Below are positions 25,264 to 33,878 of a stretch of DNA of 64,000 nt, piece by piece. The notes below the pieces were generated by a model. It was given only the letters and a program-made list of their open reading frames with translations. It was not told where the DNA came from and did not search any database. Origin of the DNA: DATLGB01 sp963724135 (GTDB lineage: Bacteria > Actinomycetota > Thermoleophilia > Solirubrobacterales > Solirubrobacteraceae); contig CAVRTA010000006.1 of the NCBI GenBank assembly GCA_963724135.1, positions 496,001 to 560,000 of the forward strand, given 5' to 3'. Position 1 is the first letter of the stretch; each line of letters begins with the position of its first letter. The position numbers were made by a program, and so were the translations under genes.

Positions 25264-25946
25264 GGCAGGTGGCCCGTGTCGTTGTAGCTGCGCAGGTACA
25301 GCGAGCCGTCGGAGTGCACGACGAGCCGTGTGATGCTCGTGTTGTCGTTGCGCAGGAACGCGAACGGTCGGCTCCCGGTGGCCTGCCGGCAGAGCTCGGC
25401 GATCACGCCGCCGTGGACGAAGGCGACGGCGCTCGCCCCGGCCGGGACCGCAGCGGCGACGCGGGCGATGCCGCGCCGGACGCGGTCGGCGAAGCCGGCC
25501 ATCGACTCCGCGCCCGGCAGCACCTCCCAGTTCTCGTCGGCGATCGCGCGCAGCACCAGCGGATCGCGGTCGTGCGCGCGGATCCGGAACTCGCCCCCCT
25601 CCCAGTCCCCCAGCGACACCTCGTTGAGCTCCGCGATCACGACCGGCTCCGTCCCGGTCAGTGCAACGAGCGGCGCCGCCGTCTGCTGCGTGCGCTGGAG
25701 CTGCGTGACGAAGATCGCGCTCACCGGCTCCCGCCCGAGCCGCGCGGCCACCGCCTCCGCCTGCTCGACGCCCGTCGGCGACAGCGGCGGGTTGCCCCAG
25801 CCCTCGAGCATCTCGTGCCGCTCACCGGGGACGACCGCGGCCGATGCCCCGTGCCGGACCAGCACGACCTCGGTCGCGTCCGCCGGCACCTCGTACTGGC
25901 GCTGCTCGTAGCGCTGCGCGGCCCTACTCCATGCCCAGCGGGCCAC
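25260..25946 (-). CDS. Histidine phosphatase-family protein
   Basis: A 228-residue protein of the phosphoglycerate-mutase-like histidine phosphatase family. The catalytic LVRHGAS motif is near residue 29, LQRTQQTAAP holds the second conserved arginine, and FVHGG carries the second catalytic histidine. It lacks long insertions and may act on small phosphates. GTG start at 25946, overlapping the end of the ABC ATPase gene by 23 bp. Its place in an Mla/Mce transport operon is unusual; a phospholipid-head-group or prenyl phosphate substrate is possible but not shown. Confidence 0.85.
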   Translation of the reverse strand: MARWAWSRAAQRYEQRQYEVPADATEVVLVRHGASAAVVPGERHEMLEGWGNPPLSPTGVEQAEAVAARLGREPVSAIFVTQLQRTQQTAAPLVALTGTEPVVIAELNEVSLGDWEGGEFRIRAHDRDPLVLRAIADENWEVLPGAESMAGFADRVRRGIARVAAAVPAGASAVAFVHGGVIAELCRQATGSRPFAFLRNDNTSITRLVVHSDGSLYLRSYNDTGHLP

Positions 25947-27093
25947 GGGAGGCGCCGCTGAGGAACTGCCGCACGAACATGTTGTCGGAGTTGAACAGCT
26001 CCTGCGCGGGCCCGGACTCGACGATGCGGCCCTTCCACAGCACGGAGATGTGCTCGGCCACGCGCTTGGCGCTCATGATGTCGTGGGTGATCACGACGTA
26101 GGCGCCGCCGTTCTCCTCGTGGACCTCCTGGATGAGCTCGCACAGCAGGGCGGTGCGGACCGGGTCCAGGCCGGAGTCCGGCTCGTCGAAGAGCACGATG
26201 TCCGGGTCGAGCACCAGCGCGCGGGCGAAGCCGGCGCGCTTGCGCATGCCGCCCGAGAGCTCGTTGGGCATCTTGTCCGTCGCGGACTCCAGGCCGACCT
26301 CGCGCAGCCGGCGCATGACGATGTCCTCGATCTCGTCCTCGCCCTTGTCGGTGTGCTGGCGCAGCGGGAAGCAGACGTTGTCGAAGAGGTTCATCGAACC
26401 GAACAGCGCGCCGTCCTGGAAGAGCACGCCGAACTTCTTGCGCACCTCGAACAGGCGGTCGTCGACCATGTTCGGGATCGACTCGCCGTGCACGAGCACG
26501 TCGCCGTCGTCGGGGTAGAGCAGGCCGACCATGTGCTTGATGCACACGGACTTGCCGGTGCCCGAGGGCCCGAGGATCATCGAGATCTTGCCCTCGGGAA
26601 TGCCCATGTTGAGGCCGCGGAGGATCTTGTTGCGGCCGAACGCCTTGTGCACCTCGACGAACTCGACGGCGTCCTCGACGCCGGTCTCGCGGATGCGACC
26701 GGTGTGCCAGCGGTACTCGTCGTTGATGTCCCCGCCCGGCGGCACGAGCGACTGCGCGTACTTCTCGCGGTTCGCTGCACCGGGGATCTTGTTCTGGTTG
26801 TAGGCGTCCGCGGACGGGTCGTAGTTGGCCAGGTCCGGCGGGCCGCCGGGCGCGCGCTCCTCCTCCTTGGTCACGCGGGCCTCGGCCTTCTTGGACCCCT
26901 CCATCTCCTCCGGGGTGATGGGCTTGGCGGCGTCCTCGGCCGCGCGGTCCTCCTCGTCGAGCCACGTGCCCTTGTCGCCCTCGGCCTTGGGCGGGGGCGG
27001 GGGCGGGGCGTCCTGACGCTCCTCGGCGGACGGCGGGTCGGTCGGCGGCGGCGGAACGTCGTCGTCGGATTTCTTGCGATCGAAGATGCCCAT
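25924..27093 (-). CDS. mlaF: Mla/Mce-type ABC transporter ATPase with long acidic N-terminus
   Basis: A 389-residue ATPase of the MlaF/MceG type that powers MlaE (YrbE) permeases. The ABC domain begins near residue 143. Walker A is GPSGTGKS at 175-182, with signature LSGGMRKR, Walker B IVLFDEPDSGLDP and the switch ITHD. Usual MlaF proteins are ~270 residues; here ~140 residues rich in Pro, Asp, Glu and Lys precede the domain. The ATG follows the second permease gene by 9 bp. Phospholipid or hydrophobic-compound transport is the family role. Confidence 0.92.
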   Translation of the reverse strand: MGIFDRKKSDDDVPPPPTDPPSAEERQDAPPPPPPKAEGDKGTWLDEEDRAAEDAAKPITPEEMEGSKKAEARVTKEEERAPGGPPDLANYDPSADAYNQNKIPGAANREKYAQSLVPPGGDINDEYRWHTGRIRETGVEDAVEFVEVHKAFGRNKILRGLNMGIPEGKISMILGPSGTGKSVCIKHMVGLLYPDDGDVLVHGESIPNMVDDRLFEVRKKFGVLFQDGALFGSMNLFDNVCFPLRQHTDKGEDEIEDIVMRRLREVGLESATDKMPNELSGGMRKRAGFARALVLDPDIVLFDEPDSGLDPVRTALLCELIQEVHEENGGAYVVITHDIMSAKRVAEHISVLWKGRIVESGPAQELFNSDNMFVRQFLSGASRGPLGME

Positions 27094-27102
27094 GTGGCTC
27101 GG

Positions 27103-27897
27103 TTATCCCCCGATTGGTGCTCGTGGATTGGCGCCCCAGAACAGCTGTGTGCCCAGCATGCCGATCAGGTGCACCAGGACGATGTTGAGGACCATCGATT
27201 TCGCGGTCGCGGTGCCCACGCCGACCGGTCCGCCGCTGGCGTTGTAGCCGTAATAACAGCCCACCAGCACGATCACGGTCGCCATCGACATCGCTTTGAT
27301 CACGCTGTAGAGCAGATCGGGCGGGTTCTGAAACATCCAGAAGATCAAAAAGAACCCGCCGCTTGAGACCTCCCCGATCTGCTGCACGACCGCCAGATAA
27401 GACGCGAAGAACCCGGCGCCGATGCCGGCCATGTACATGAACGGCAACACCAGCCACGCCGCCAACAGCTTCGTCGCGCACAAGAACACCAACGAGTTGA
27501 TGCCCATCACCTCAAGCGCGTCGATCTCATCAGAGATCCGCATCGAGCCCAGCTCGGCCACGATCCCCGTCCCCACCTTCGCCGCCATCATGTACCCGAA
27601 CGCGTAGGGCACCAACTCCCGCAGATCACACCACGCCGCGAACACCCCCGCATACGCGGGCGCGCCGACCGACCGGTTGAAATACGCGCCCTCGATGCCG
27701 CACTGCAACCCGATGATGAAGATCAACCCCCAGATCACCATCGTCGAGGACAAGATCAAAAGACCCGCCTGACGCAACGCCTCCCCGAAGAAGCGAAACA
27801 CCCGCAACCCATAGACCGCCGCCACCACCCGCGCGCAGAACTTCACGATCTCCCCGAACGAAGCGATCCAATCGCGCGGCACCGACAACCAACCCAT
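27103..27897 (-). CDS. mlaE: MlaE/YrbE-type permease (second of the pair)
   Basis: A 264-residue permease of the MlaE (YrbE) family with about five helices. Family motifs include GTGIVAELGSMRISDEIDALEVMGI and a final GPVGVGTATAKSMV. Pairs of different YrbE proteins are typical of actinobacterial mce loci (yrbEA/yrbEB), so a heterodimer is likely. Codon use is unlike the neighbours: leucine mostly TTG, glycine often GGG, with TTT and TAT codons. 16 bp after the first permease gene. Confidence 0.93.
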   Translation of the reverse strand: MGWLSVPRDWIASFGEIVKFCARVVAAVYGLRVFRFFGEALRQAGLLILSSTMVIWGLIFIIGLQCGIEGAYFNRSVGAPAYAGVFAAWCDLRELVPYAFGYMMAAKVGTGIVAELGSMRISDEIDALEVMGINSLVFLCATKLLAAWLVLPFMYMAGIGAGFFASYLAVVQQIGEVSSGGFFLIFWMFQNPPDLLYSVIKAMSMATVIVLVGCYYGYNASGGPVGVGTATAKSMVLNIVLVHLIGMLGTQLFWGANPRAPIGG

Positions 27898-27913
27898 CAG
27901 CGCTCCACCCCGA

Positions 27914-28720
27914 TCACTTGATCACCGCGATCTCGGGATGCGTCGCCAACAACGTCTGCGTGAACACGTAATTGAACGCGAACACGCCCATGATCGCGAT
28001 CACCACCGCCTGATTGACCGCCCGCCCAACACCCTCCGCCCCACCACTGGCGGTCATCCCCTTATAACAACACACGATCGCGATGATCGCCCCGAACAAC
28101 GTCGTCTTGAGCACACTGCCCCACAGATCCGTCACGCTGGCGTTGGTGAAGAACGTCGCCCAAAACGGCCCCAACGGCGCCCCATTGACCAACGTCGCCA
28201 CGATCCCGCCAAAGATCCCGAACAACAACGCATAGATGTTGAACAACCCCGTCACCAACATCAACGCCAAAAACCGCGGCACCACCAGATTCTTGACCGG
28301 ATCAACCCCCAACACCTGCAACGCATCAAGCTCCTCACGAATCTTGCGCGCCCCCAGATCCGCCGTGATCGCCGTCCCCGCCACCCCCGCCATCACGATC
28401 GCCGTCACAAACGGCGCAAACTCCCGAATGCTGGCGAGCACAAAAAACCCGCCCAACCGATCCAACGCCCCGAACAACACCAAGAAATTCGCCGCCTGCA
28501 ACCCCGGCGCCCCATAACCAAACGCCACCGTCGACACCACCAACGGAAACCAACACAACTTCAACGCAAACAAGAACTGCCCCACGAACTCCCCGCCATA
28601 CGGATACGGCGGGCGGACCGCCGAGACGATCGTCTTGCCCGTGAGGATCATCATGTCCCCCACTTCCTCCAAGAGATTCTTGGTCGGAAGGAAGGCGCGG
28701 TCGGCTACCCCTCGAACCAT
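27914..28720 (-). CDS. mlaE: MlaE/YrbE-type permease (first of the pair)
   Basis: A 268-residue MlaE (YrbE) permease with the family block GTAITADLGARKIREELDAL, then NLVVPRFLAL, and a closing block around ASGGAEGVGRAVNQAVV. The start is ATG 28720, with TACGCT 9 nt upstream; a longer open frame to 28858 adds non-homologous residues. The gene shows the same TTG- and GGG-rich codon pattern as its partner. No MCE (MlaD) gene is in the window, so the substrate-channel part of the machine must be encoded elsewhere. Confidence 0.92.
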   Translation of the reverse strand: MVRGVADRAFLPTKNLLEEVGDMMILTGKTIVSAVRPPYPYGGEFVGQFLFALKLCWFPLVVSTVAFGYGAPGLQAANFLVLFGALDRLGGFFVLASIREFAPFVTAIVMAGVAGTAITADLGARKIREELDALQVLGVDPVKNLVVPRFLALMLVTGLFNIYALLFGIFGGIVATLVNGAPLGPFWATFFTNASVTDLWGSVLKTTLFGAIIAIVCCYKGMTASGGAEGVGRAVNQAVVIAIMGVFAFNYVFTQTLLATHPEIAVIK

Positions 28721-28835
28721 CCCGCAGGAAGCGTATGCGTTTCCCGCCGCGCGTGCCAACAGAGAACCGACGCCTAACACGCCCGCAACGCGAACCCGGC
28801 GCGAAGACGACCCCCAGCTGGTACAACTCCGCGCG

Positions 28836-29441
28836 ATGAAGGGGAGGGCGACCGTCACGGGCTGCGCTTGCCTGCTCGCGCTTGCGAGCTGCGGCGGCGG
28901 CGAGCGTCAGGACGCCGGCGAGCCCGACCGCGACTTCAAGGTCGAGATCGTCGACGCGTCCTTCCCGGCCCAGCAGACGATCGCCGACGCCTCCACGATG
29001 AAGATCACGGTGCGCAACGCGGACACCGAGCCGCTGCCGAACGTCGCCGTCACCGTCGCGACCGAGCCCGGCGATTCCGGCGGCGCCCCGCAGGCGTTCG
29101 CCACCGACATCGGCGACCCGAACGTCGCGGATGCCTCGCGCCCGGTCTGGATCGTCGACCAGGGCCCGATCGGCGGCGAGACCGCCCACACGAACACGTG
29201 GGCGCTGGGCAAGCTCGACCCGAACGAGACCAGGGACTTCACCTGGCACGTCACCGCCGTCAAGCCGGGGACGTACACGATCGACTACTCCGTTTCGCCA
29301 GGCCTGAACGGCAAGGCGGGCCCGGCCGCCGGCGGCACCACCAAGGGCAGTTTCAAGGTGACCGTTGACGACACGCCTCCGAACGCGCGGGTCGGCGACG
29401 ACGGCGAGGTCATCCGGGAACCGGCCTCGAGCTCGCCTTAG
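28836..29441 (+). CDS. Lipoprotein with CARDB/Ig-like fold, unknown function
   Basis: A 201-residue lipoprotein. The lipobox LASC places the acylated cysteine at residue 19, followed by the linker GGGERQDAGEPD. The mature domain is a single beta-sandwich with strands such as MKITVRNADTEPLPNVAVTV and GTYTIDYSVSPG, as in CARDB or Ig-like adhesive modules. No enzyme motif. ATG 28836, divergent from the permease operon. Function unknown. Confidence 0.78.
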   Translation: MKGRATVTGCACLLALASCGGGERQDAGEPDRDFKVEIVDASFPAQQTIADASTMKITVRNADTEPLPNVAVTVATEPGDSGGAPQAFATDIGDPNVADASRPVWIVDQGPIGGETAHTNTWALGKLDPNETRDFTWHVTAVKPGTYTIDYSVSPGLNGKAGPAAGGTTKGSFKVTVDDTPPNARVGDDGEVIREPASSSP

Positions 29442-29512
29442 CCACGAACCCGCACGGCACACATTCGTCGAGACCGGCGCTCCGGCGCGGATCCGCATGT
29501 ATTCTTGCTCAG

Positions 29513-30364
29513 GTGCAGGGATGCGCTCGGTATGTCGCGCCCGCGGTCGTCGACTATGGCGATCTGCGTGAGCTCACGGCTCAGCTGTTTCCACACGCCC
29601 CTGACTCCGGCGCCTCGGACCTGACCTTCAGCGGCTCCAACCCGACGCCCACGCCGACCGCGTCCGTGACGCCGACCGCGACGGCCACGGAGACGCCCAC
29701 CGCGACGCCGACGGAGACGCCCACCTCCACGGCAACGGCGACGCCCACCGAAACCGCGACGACGACACCGACGGCGACCGCGACAGGCACGGCCACCGAG
29801 ACACCGACGGCGACCGCGACAGGCACGGCCACCGAGACACCGACGGCGACCGCGACGGGCACGGCCACGGCCACCGAGACACCGACGGCGACCGCGACAG
29901 GCACGGCCACGGCGACAGCGACCACGACGGTCACGGCCGTTCCTACGACTCCCGGTGGCGGCGACCCGACGCCGACCACCACGCCCGGCGGCGGCGACGC
30001 AACCCCGACCCCGACGACCACTCCCGGCGGTGGCGGCGGCGGCGACGACGGTCCCGGCGGCGGCGACGGTCCCGGCGGCGGCGACGGTCCCGGCGGCGGC
30101 GACGGCCCCGGCGGCAGCGACGGCCCCGGCGGCGACCCGGGGGATGGTTTCGATCCGCGGGGCACCGGTGGACCGGGCGGCAACGACCCGATCGGCGGCG
30201 TCCTGGGGACGGCCGGAGGCAGCGCCGGCGTCGGTGCCGAGCAGGGCGGCGGCCTGCCCTTCACCGGCTTCAAGGCAGCGGCGGAGGCCGGGATCGGCGC
30301 CACGCTCCTGGCTGCGGGCGTGGCGCTGCGCGAGCGGCTGCGCCGTCGCAAGCAGCCCAGCTGA
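29513..30364 (+). CDS. LPFTG-anchored Thr/Pro-rich stalk protein with a lasso-RiPP-type leader motif
   Basis: A 283-residue protein with three parts. Residues 1-26 have no Sec signal but match the leader of the precursors at 36.9-37.3 kb: Y7-x-x-P10, then VVDYGDLRELT. Residues ~43-165 are a Thr/Pro/Ala stalk, and ~165-235 a Gly/Asp/Pro region. The C-terminus has LPFTG, a hydrophobic helix and RERLRRRKQ, a classic sortase signal. TATTCT is 7 nt before the GTG start. With no visible Sec signal, the route to the surface is unclear. The leader may dock onto the RRE (PqqD) proteins of the nearby cluster. Confidence 0.8.
   Translation: MQGCARYVAPAVVDYGDLRELTAQLFPHAPDSGASDLTFSGSNPTPTPTASVTPTATATETPTATPTETPTSTATATPTETATTTPTATATGTATETPTATATGTATETPTATATGTATATETPTATATGTATATATTTVTAVPTTPGGGDPTPTTTPGGGDATPTPTTTPGGGGGGDDGPGGGDGPGGGDGPGGGDGPGGSDGPGGDPGDGFDPRGTGGPGGNDPIGGVLGTAGGSAGVGAEQGGGLPFTGFKAAAEAGIGATLLAAGVALRERLRRRKQPS
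29770..29919 (+). repeat. Tandem 36-bp repeats in the stalk gene
   Basis: Units beginning GACGGCGACCGCGAC start at 29770, 29806, 29842 and 29884 (the third is 42 bp). They encode the Thr-Ala-Thr stalk and are nearly identical, so copy number may vary between strains. Confidence 0.8.
30047..30136 (+). repeat. Tandem 18-bp glycine-rich repeats
   Basis: Units GACGGTCCCGGCGGCGGC, starting at 30047 and spaced 18 bp apart, about five copies, encode GDGPGG in the linker before the LPFTG anchor. Confidence 0.8.
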
Positions 30365-30374
30365 GGGCGCTAGC

Positions 30375-31844
30375 TCAGAGTCCGTGACCGCGGACGACGT
30401 GCGCCACGGTCCGCAGGAGGATCTTCAGGTCCGTCCAGAGCGACCAGTTGCCGAGGTACTGGTAGTCGAGCGTGAGCATCTCGCGCAGCGGGACGCGGTG
30501 ATCGGCCGTGCCGAGCACCTGCCATGGCCCGGTCATACCCGGGGTCAGCTGCAGCCGGCGGCGGTGACGGCCGGCGATGCGGGCGTCCTCCTCGATCACC
30601 AGCGGCCGCGGTCCCACGAGGCTCATGTCCCCCCGGAAGACGTTGATCAGCTGCGGCAGCTCGTCGAGCGAGTAGCGCCGCAGCACCCGGCCCACGCGCG
30701 TCACGCGCGGATCGCCGGCGACCTTGAACAGGCCGTCGCCGGCGTGGCTGAGCGCCGCCAGCTCCGAGCGGACGCGGTCCGCCCCGTCGAACATCGTGCG
30801 GAACTTGAGCATCTCGAAGTGCATGCCGCGGTGGCCGACGCGCGGCTGGCGGAAGAAGACGGGTCCCTTGCTGTCGCGGCGGATCAGCAGCGCGGTGGCC
30901 AGCAACACCGGAGAGAGCAGCAGGAGCCCGAGGCCGGAGCCCACGATGTCCACCGTGCGCTTGACGATCCACGACGACCGGCTGAGGCCAAAGCGATGCA
31001 CGCCGAGCAGCACGAGCCCGTCGACCTCGTCGAACTCGACCGACGACCCGATCACCTCTCCCACGCTCGGCAGCACCGAGACGTAGATCCCGATCTCCTG
31101 CGCCTGCGAGACGACCGAGTTGATCTCGTCGGTGTCGCCGTGCTCGCCCGGGACGACGATCACGCGGTTGGCACCCGTGTGGCAGAGGAAGCCCTCGACG
31201 TCCATCGACTCGCCGAGCGGGATGCGGCCGACGATCGTCGCGCGGCGTCCCTCGAGCGTCTGACTCAGCCTCTCCATCGCACCGGGGTCGCCGACGAGCA
31301 GGCAGCGCTCGAAGGCGAGCCGGCGCGCCACCGACGCGCGCGCGGCGAAGCGGCAGAGGACGAGCGCGGTGAACAGCGTGACCCAGAGGGTGAGCACGTC
31401 GTTGCGGGCGAGGTCCCCCGCGAAGACGCTGCCGTCGGCGAGCCACAGCAGCAGCGCGCACAGGCCCGCGAGCTGGAACAGCCCCGGGACCTCCTCGAGC
31501 GTCGACTTGCGCAACCGGACCTCATCGCGGTCGTAGAAGCCGTTGAGCTTCCCGGCTCCGACGACGAGCACCGCCAGCAGCAGGGTCGCCGGGCGCGGTG
31601 TCGAACCAGAGGTCAGCGTTACGACGGCGAGGGCGAGAAGGCCTGCGACGACGTCGGCGGCCACCAGGGAGCGGCGCGCGAGTGCAGCGCGACGGCGCGT
31701 CTCCTCGCGCAGGTGCGCCAGCTGCTGCGGGCGCGCCGCCGCGTCGGTGCCACCCTGCGTGAGCTCGCGCAGGCGCGGGCTGTGCTCTCGCAACCGAGCC
31801 CGTTGTGAACCTGCCTCCCGCAGCGTCTCTGAGGCCACAGACAC
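30375..31844 (-). CDS. Polyprenyl-phosphate glycosylphosphotransferase (PNPT type)
   Basis: A 489-residue initiating sugar-1-phosphate transferase of the WbaP/WcaJ-like class. Four to five N-terminal helices and a CoA-binding-like domain (FERCLLVGDPGAMERL) precede the catalytic part (~285-489). The catalytic part has VKRTVDIVGSGLG, GPVFFRQPRVG, LKFRTMF, RRYSLDELPQL and GDMSLVGPRP. It loads the first sugar of a surface glycan onto undecaprenyl phosphate at the cytoplasmic face. The start is GTG 31844; no clear -10 lies close upstream. It is convergent with the stalk gene, only 10 bp apart. Confidence 0.93.
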   Translation of the reverse strand: MSVASETLREAGSQRARLREHSPRLRELTQGGTDAAARPQQLAHLREETRRRAALARRSLVAADVVAGLLALAVVTLTSGSTPRPATLLLAVLVVGAGKLNGFYDRDEVRLRKSTLEEVPGLFQLAGLCALLLWLADGSVFAGDLARNDVLTLWVTLFTALVLCRFAARASVARRLAFERCLLVGDPGAMERLSQTLEGRRATIVGRIPLGESMDVEGFLCHTGANRVIVVPGEHGDTDEINSVVSQAQEIGIYVSVLPSVGEVIGSSVEFDEVDGLVLLGVHRFGLSRSSWIVKRTVDIVGSGLGLLLLSPVLLATALLIRRDSKGPVFFRQPRVGHRGMHFEMLKFRTMFDGADRVRSELAALSHAGDGLFKVAGDPRVTRVGRVLRRYSLDELPQLINVFRGDMSLVGPRPLVIEEDARIAGRHRRRLQLTPGMTGPWQVLGTADHRVPLREMLTLDYQYLGNWSLWTDLKILLRTVAHVVRGHGL

Positions 31845-31962
31845 CCCTGTCTTCCGCCGAGTCCCGCCATGTCAGTCGTTCCACACACCCCGCCCGAGTG
31901 CGGTCGAACGACCCCTGCGGCTAAAAGTACCGGCCCAAACTTTCTCTGTCCAGCCCCAACCG

Positions 31963-32988
31963 TCACACACTGGACGAGGGTTTGGGTCCGGTCATGGCCG
32001 AGATCAGGCTGCGAGCACACCGCGCGGCCTTCTTGAGCAGGTGCGCCCCGCGGCGACCATCAGGCGCCGTCCCGGCCTCACGGCGGATGACCGTCGGCAG
32101 TGCCACGACAGGCGACAGCAGCAGGTCGACGAGCAGGATGTCCGCAGCCCGTTGCGCCGCAACGCCGATCTCGGCCGGATTCGCCAGTCGCACAGCCAAA
32201 CGCGCCCGCCGGTCGAGGCCCGCGTCACTGCTCAGCCAGCTGGTGGCAGGGACGCCGACGATCCGCTCGGCGGCCAGCGCCGCGGCGCTCCAGGTGCGCG
32301 CGAGGCCGGGGTGGCGCAGGGCGAGCTCGTCGAGCAGACCATCCGCCTCGTGGCGGTCGTGCCACGCCGCGACGTCGGCGGCGAGGCGCAGGCCGTGGAA
32401 GCCGTCGCGCGCGTAGAAAAGCAACAGTGACGCGCCGGTGTGGGCGACGTCGGGGTTGGCGAGCAGCTCGCGCGCGAACTCGGTCTCGTACCAGTGCACC
32501 CGCCAGTGCAGCTCGACGTGGACGCGCCCGGGCCGGTACATCAGCACGTGCAGCGCCGGCAGGTCCTCGTCCTGCGTGAGGTAGCCGTGAGAACGCAGCC
32601 TCTCGACGGCCGCGGGCAGGTCCTCGCGGGCGACCAGCACGTCGATGTCGCTCGAGGAGCGCAGGCCGAGGTCGCCGTGCGCGTCCTGCGCCAGGGTCGT
32701 GCCCTTCAGCGGCAGCGCCGGGACGCCGACCGTCTCCAGGACCCATTCCGTCTCCATCTGGCGTGCCAGCCCCACCGCACGCGCGAGCGTCCGCGCCGAC
32801 TCGACAGCGCTGCAGAACTCGGCCGGCATCGGCGCCAGCGCGCACAGCCGCCCACCCAGCAGCGGCAGCAGGCGCCTGCGCTCGAGCTCGCCCCGCAGCG
32901 CGACGGTGTCGACGCCGGCCGCCAGCGCGGCGACGCGGTCCGGGTCGGGACGCGCGCGAGCCAGCTCCGCCAGCAGCCGGGCGCTCAC
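31963..32988 (-). CDS. Nucleotidyltransferase-family protein of the RiPP cluster
   Basis: A 341-residue protein of the uncharacterised nucleotidyltransferase family (PF14907-like). It has the motif LPLKGTTLAQ followed by LRSSSDIDVLV, whose DxD aspartates would bind metal. Such genes often accompany lasso-peptide-like clusters with Asn-synthetase cyclases and HprK-like kinases; the reaction is not established. The start is GTG 32988 in a GTGA overlap with the kinase stop. Last gene of the run. Confidence 0.85.
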   Translation of the reverse strand: MSARLLAELARARPDPDRVAALAAGVDTVALRGELERRRLLPLLGGRLCALAPMPAEFCSAVESARTLARAVGLARQMETEWVLETVGVPALPLKGTTLAQDAHGDLGLRSSSDIDVLVAREDLPAAVERLRSHGYLTQDEDLPALHVLMYRPGRVHVELHWRVHWYETEFARELLANPDVAHTGASLLLFYARDGFHGLRLAADVAAWHDRHEADGLLDELALRHPGLARTWSAAALAAERIVGVPATSWLSSDAGLDRRARLAVRLANPAEIGVAAQRAADILLVDLLLSPVVALPTVIRREAGTAPDGRRGAHLLKKAARCARSLISAMTGPKPSSSV

Positions 32989-33878
32989 TGCGCCTCCAGG
33001 AACTCGAGTGCCACCGCCGCGGCATCGGCGCTGCCGGGGCCGATGGAGAAGCTGTAGGTCGGCACCTCGGCGGCCAGCCGCCCGCACAACTCGAGATGGC
33101 GGCGGAGGCGCTCGGGGGTGCGCAGGCTCTCGATGAACGTGCTCCCGAGCAGCAGGCGCGGGCTGAGCTCCTCGCGCTCGATGCGCGCGGCCCCTCCGTC
33201 TCGCGTGAGGAACAGCAGCGCCGCCAGCGGGACCGGGTGTGGCTCGCGCTCGACGGCGACATAGGCCTTGCCGCTGACGCCCAGGACGGTCCCGACGCGC
33301 AGCAGCTCCGGCTCGCTCGCACGCAGGCAGATGAGCCCCGGCCCGGGGTGCCCGCGCAGCTCGTCGTCCACCGCGAGAGCGTCGTCGGTGAGCAGGCGCG
33401 CGCCGCCGAGGACGAGACGGGCGGCGAGCGACGTCTTGCCGGCGCCGGTGGCTCCGATCAGCGCGACCGCGCGGCCGCGCACCGTCACCGCGCTCGCGTG
33501 CAGCAGCTCACGCCCCCGCAGCACCGCCGCCCACGGCAGCACCCGTCCGACGAGAAAGCGCTGCCAGCTCCAGGGGTGGTCCTGCGGCGGAGCGCAGCGC
33601 ACCTCCGCTCCGTCCTCGGTCACGAACGCCAGCCCGAAGTGCCGCGCGTAGAGCCGGTACCCGACGCCGGGCTCGTGGTCGATCGAGCGCGCCGCGTCGC
33701 CGCCGTCGAAGTGCTCCGTGAGCAGGCGCTCCGCGTTCTGCGCGAGCTCGGGGACGTCGGCGACCAGCTTCATCCGCGTGTCGGGGTCGCCCGGATCGTC
33801 GACGGGCGGCAGGCCGGGCGCCTCGAAGTCGCCCTCGATCTCGAGACCGAACGCCCGCGAGCGCCACCGGTCAGCCAT
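32985..33878 (-). CDS. HprK-like kinase of the RiPP cluster (copy 1)
   Basis: A 297-residue kinase related to HPr kinase/phosphorylase. LLHASAV precedes Walker A GATGAGKTS (142-150), followed by LLTDDALAVD, the place of the HPr-kinase catalytic aspartate. In paeninodin-type lasso clusters such kinases phosphorylate a C-terminal serine of the precursor. Here three paralogues exist (also at 35976 and 39180). The ATG overlaps the PqqD-like gene end by 8 bp. Confidence 0.87.
   Translation of the reverse strand: MADRWRSRAFGLEIEGDFEAPGLPPVDDPGDPDTRMKLVADVPELAQNAERLLTEHFDGGDAARSIDHEPGVGYRLYARHFGLAFVTEDGAEVRCAPPQDHPWSWQRFLVGRVLPWAAVLRGRELLHASAVTVRGRAVALIGATGAGKTSLAARLVLGGARLLTDDALAVDDELRGHPGPGLICLRASEPELLRVGTVLGVSGKAYVAVEREPHPVPLAALLFLTRDGGAARIEREELSPRLLLGSTFIESLRTPERLRRHLELCGRLAAEVPTYSFSIGPGSADAAAVALEFLEAQ

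Noticed and set aside
29770..30136. Regular repeats that could be taken for a CRISPR array
   Set aside because: The units are directly adjacent, without spacers, and encode Thr/Ala/Pro and Gly/Asp/Pro repeats in one open frame.
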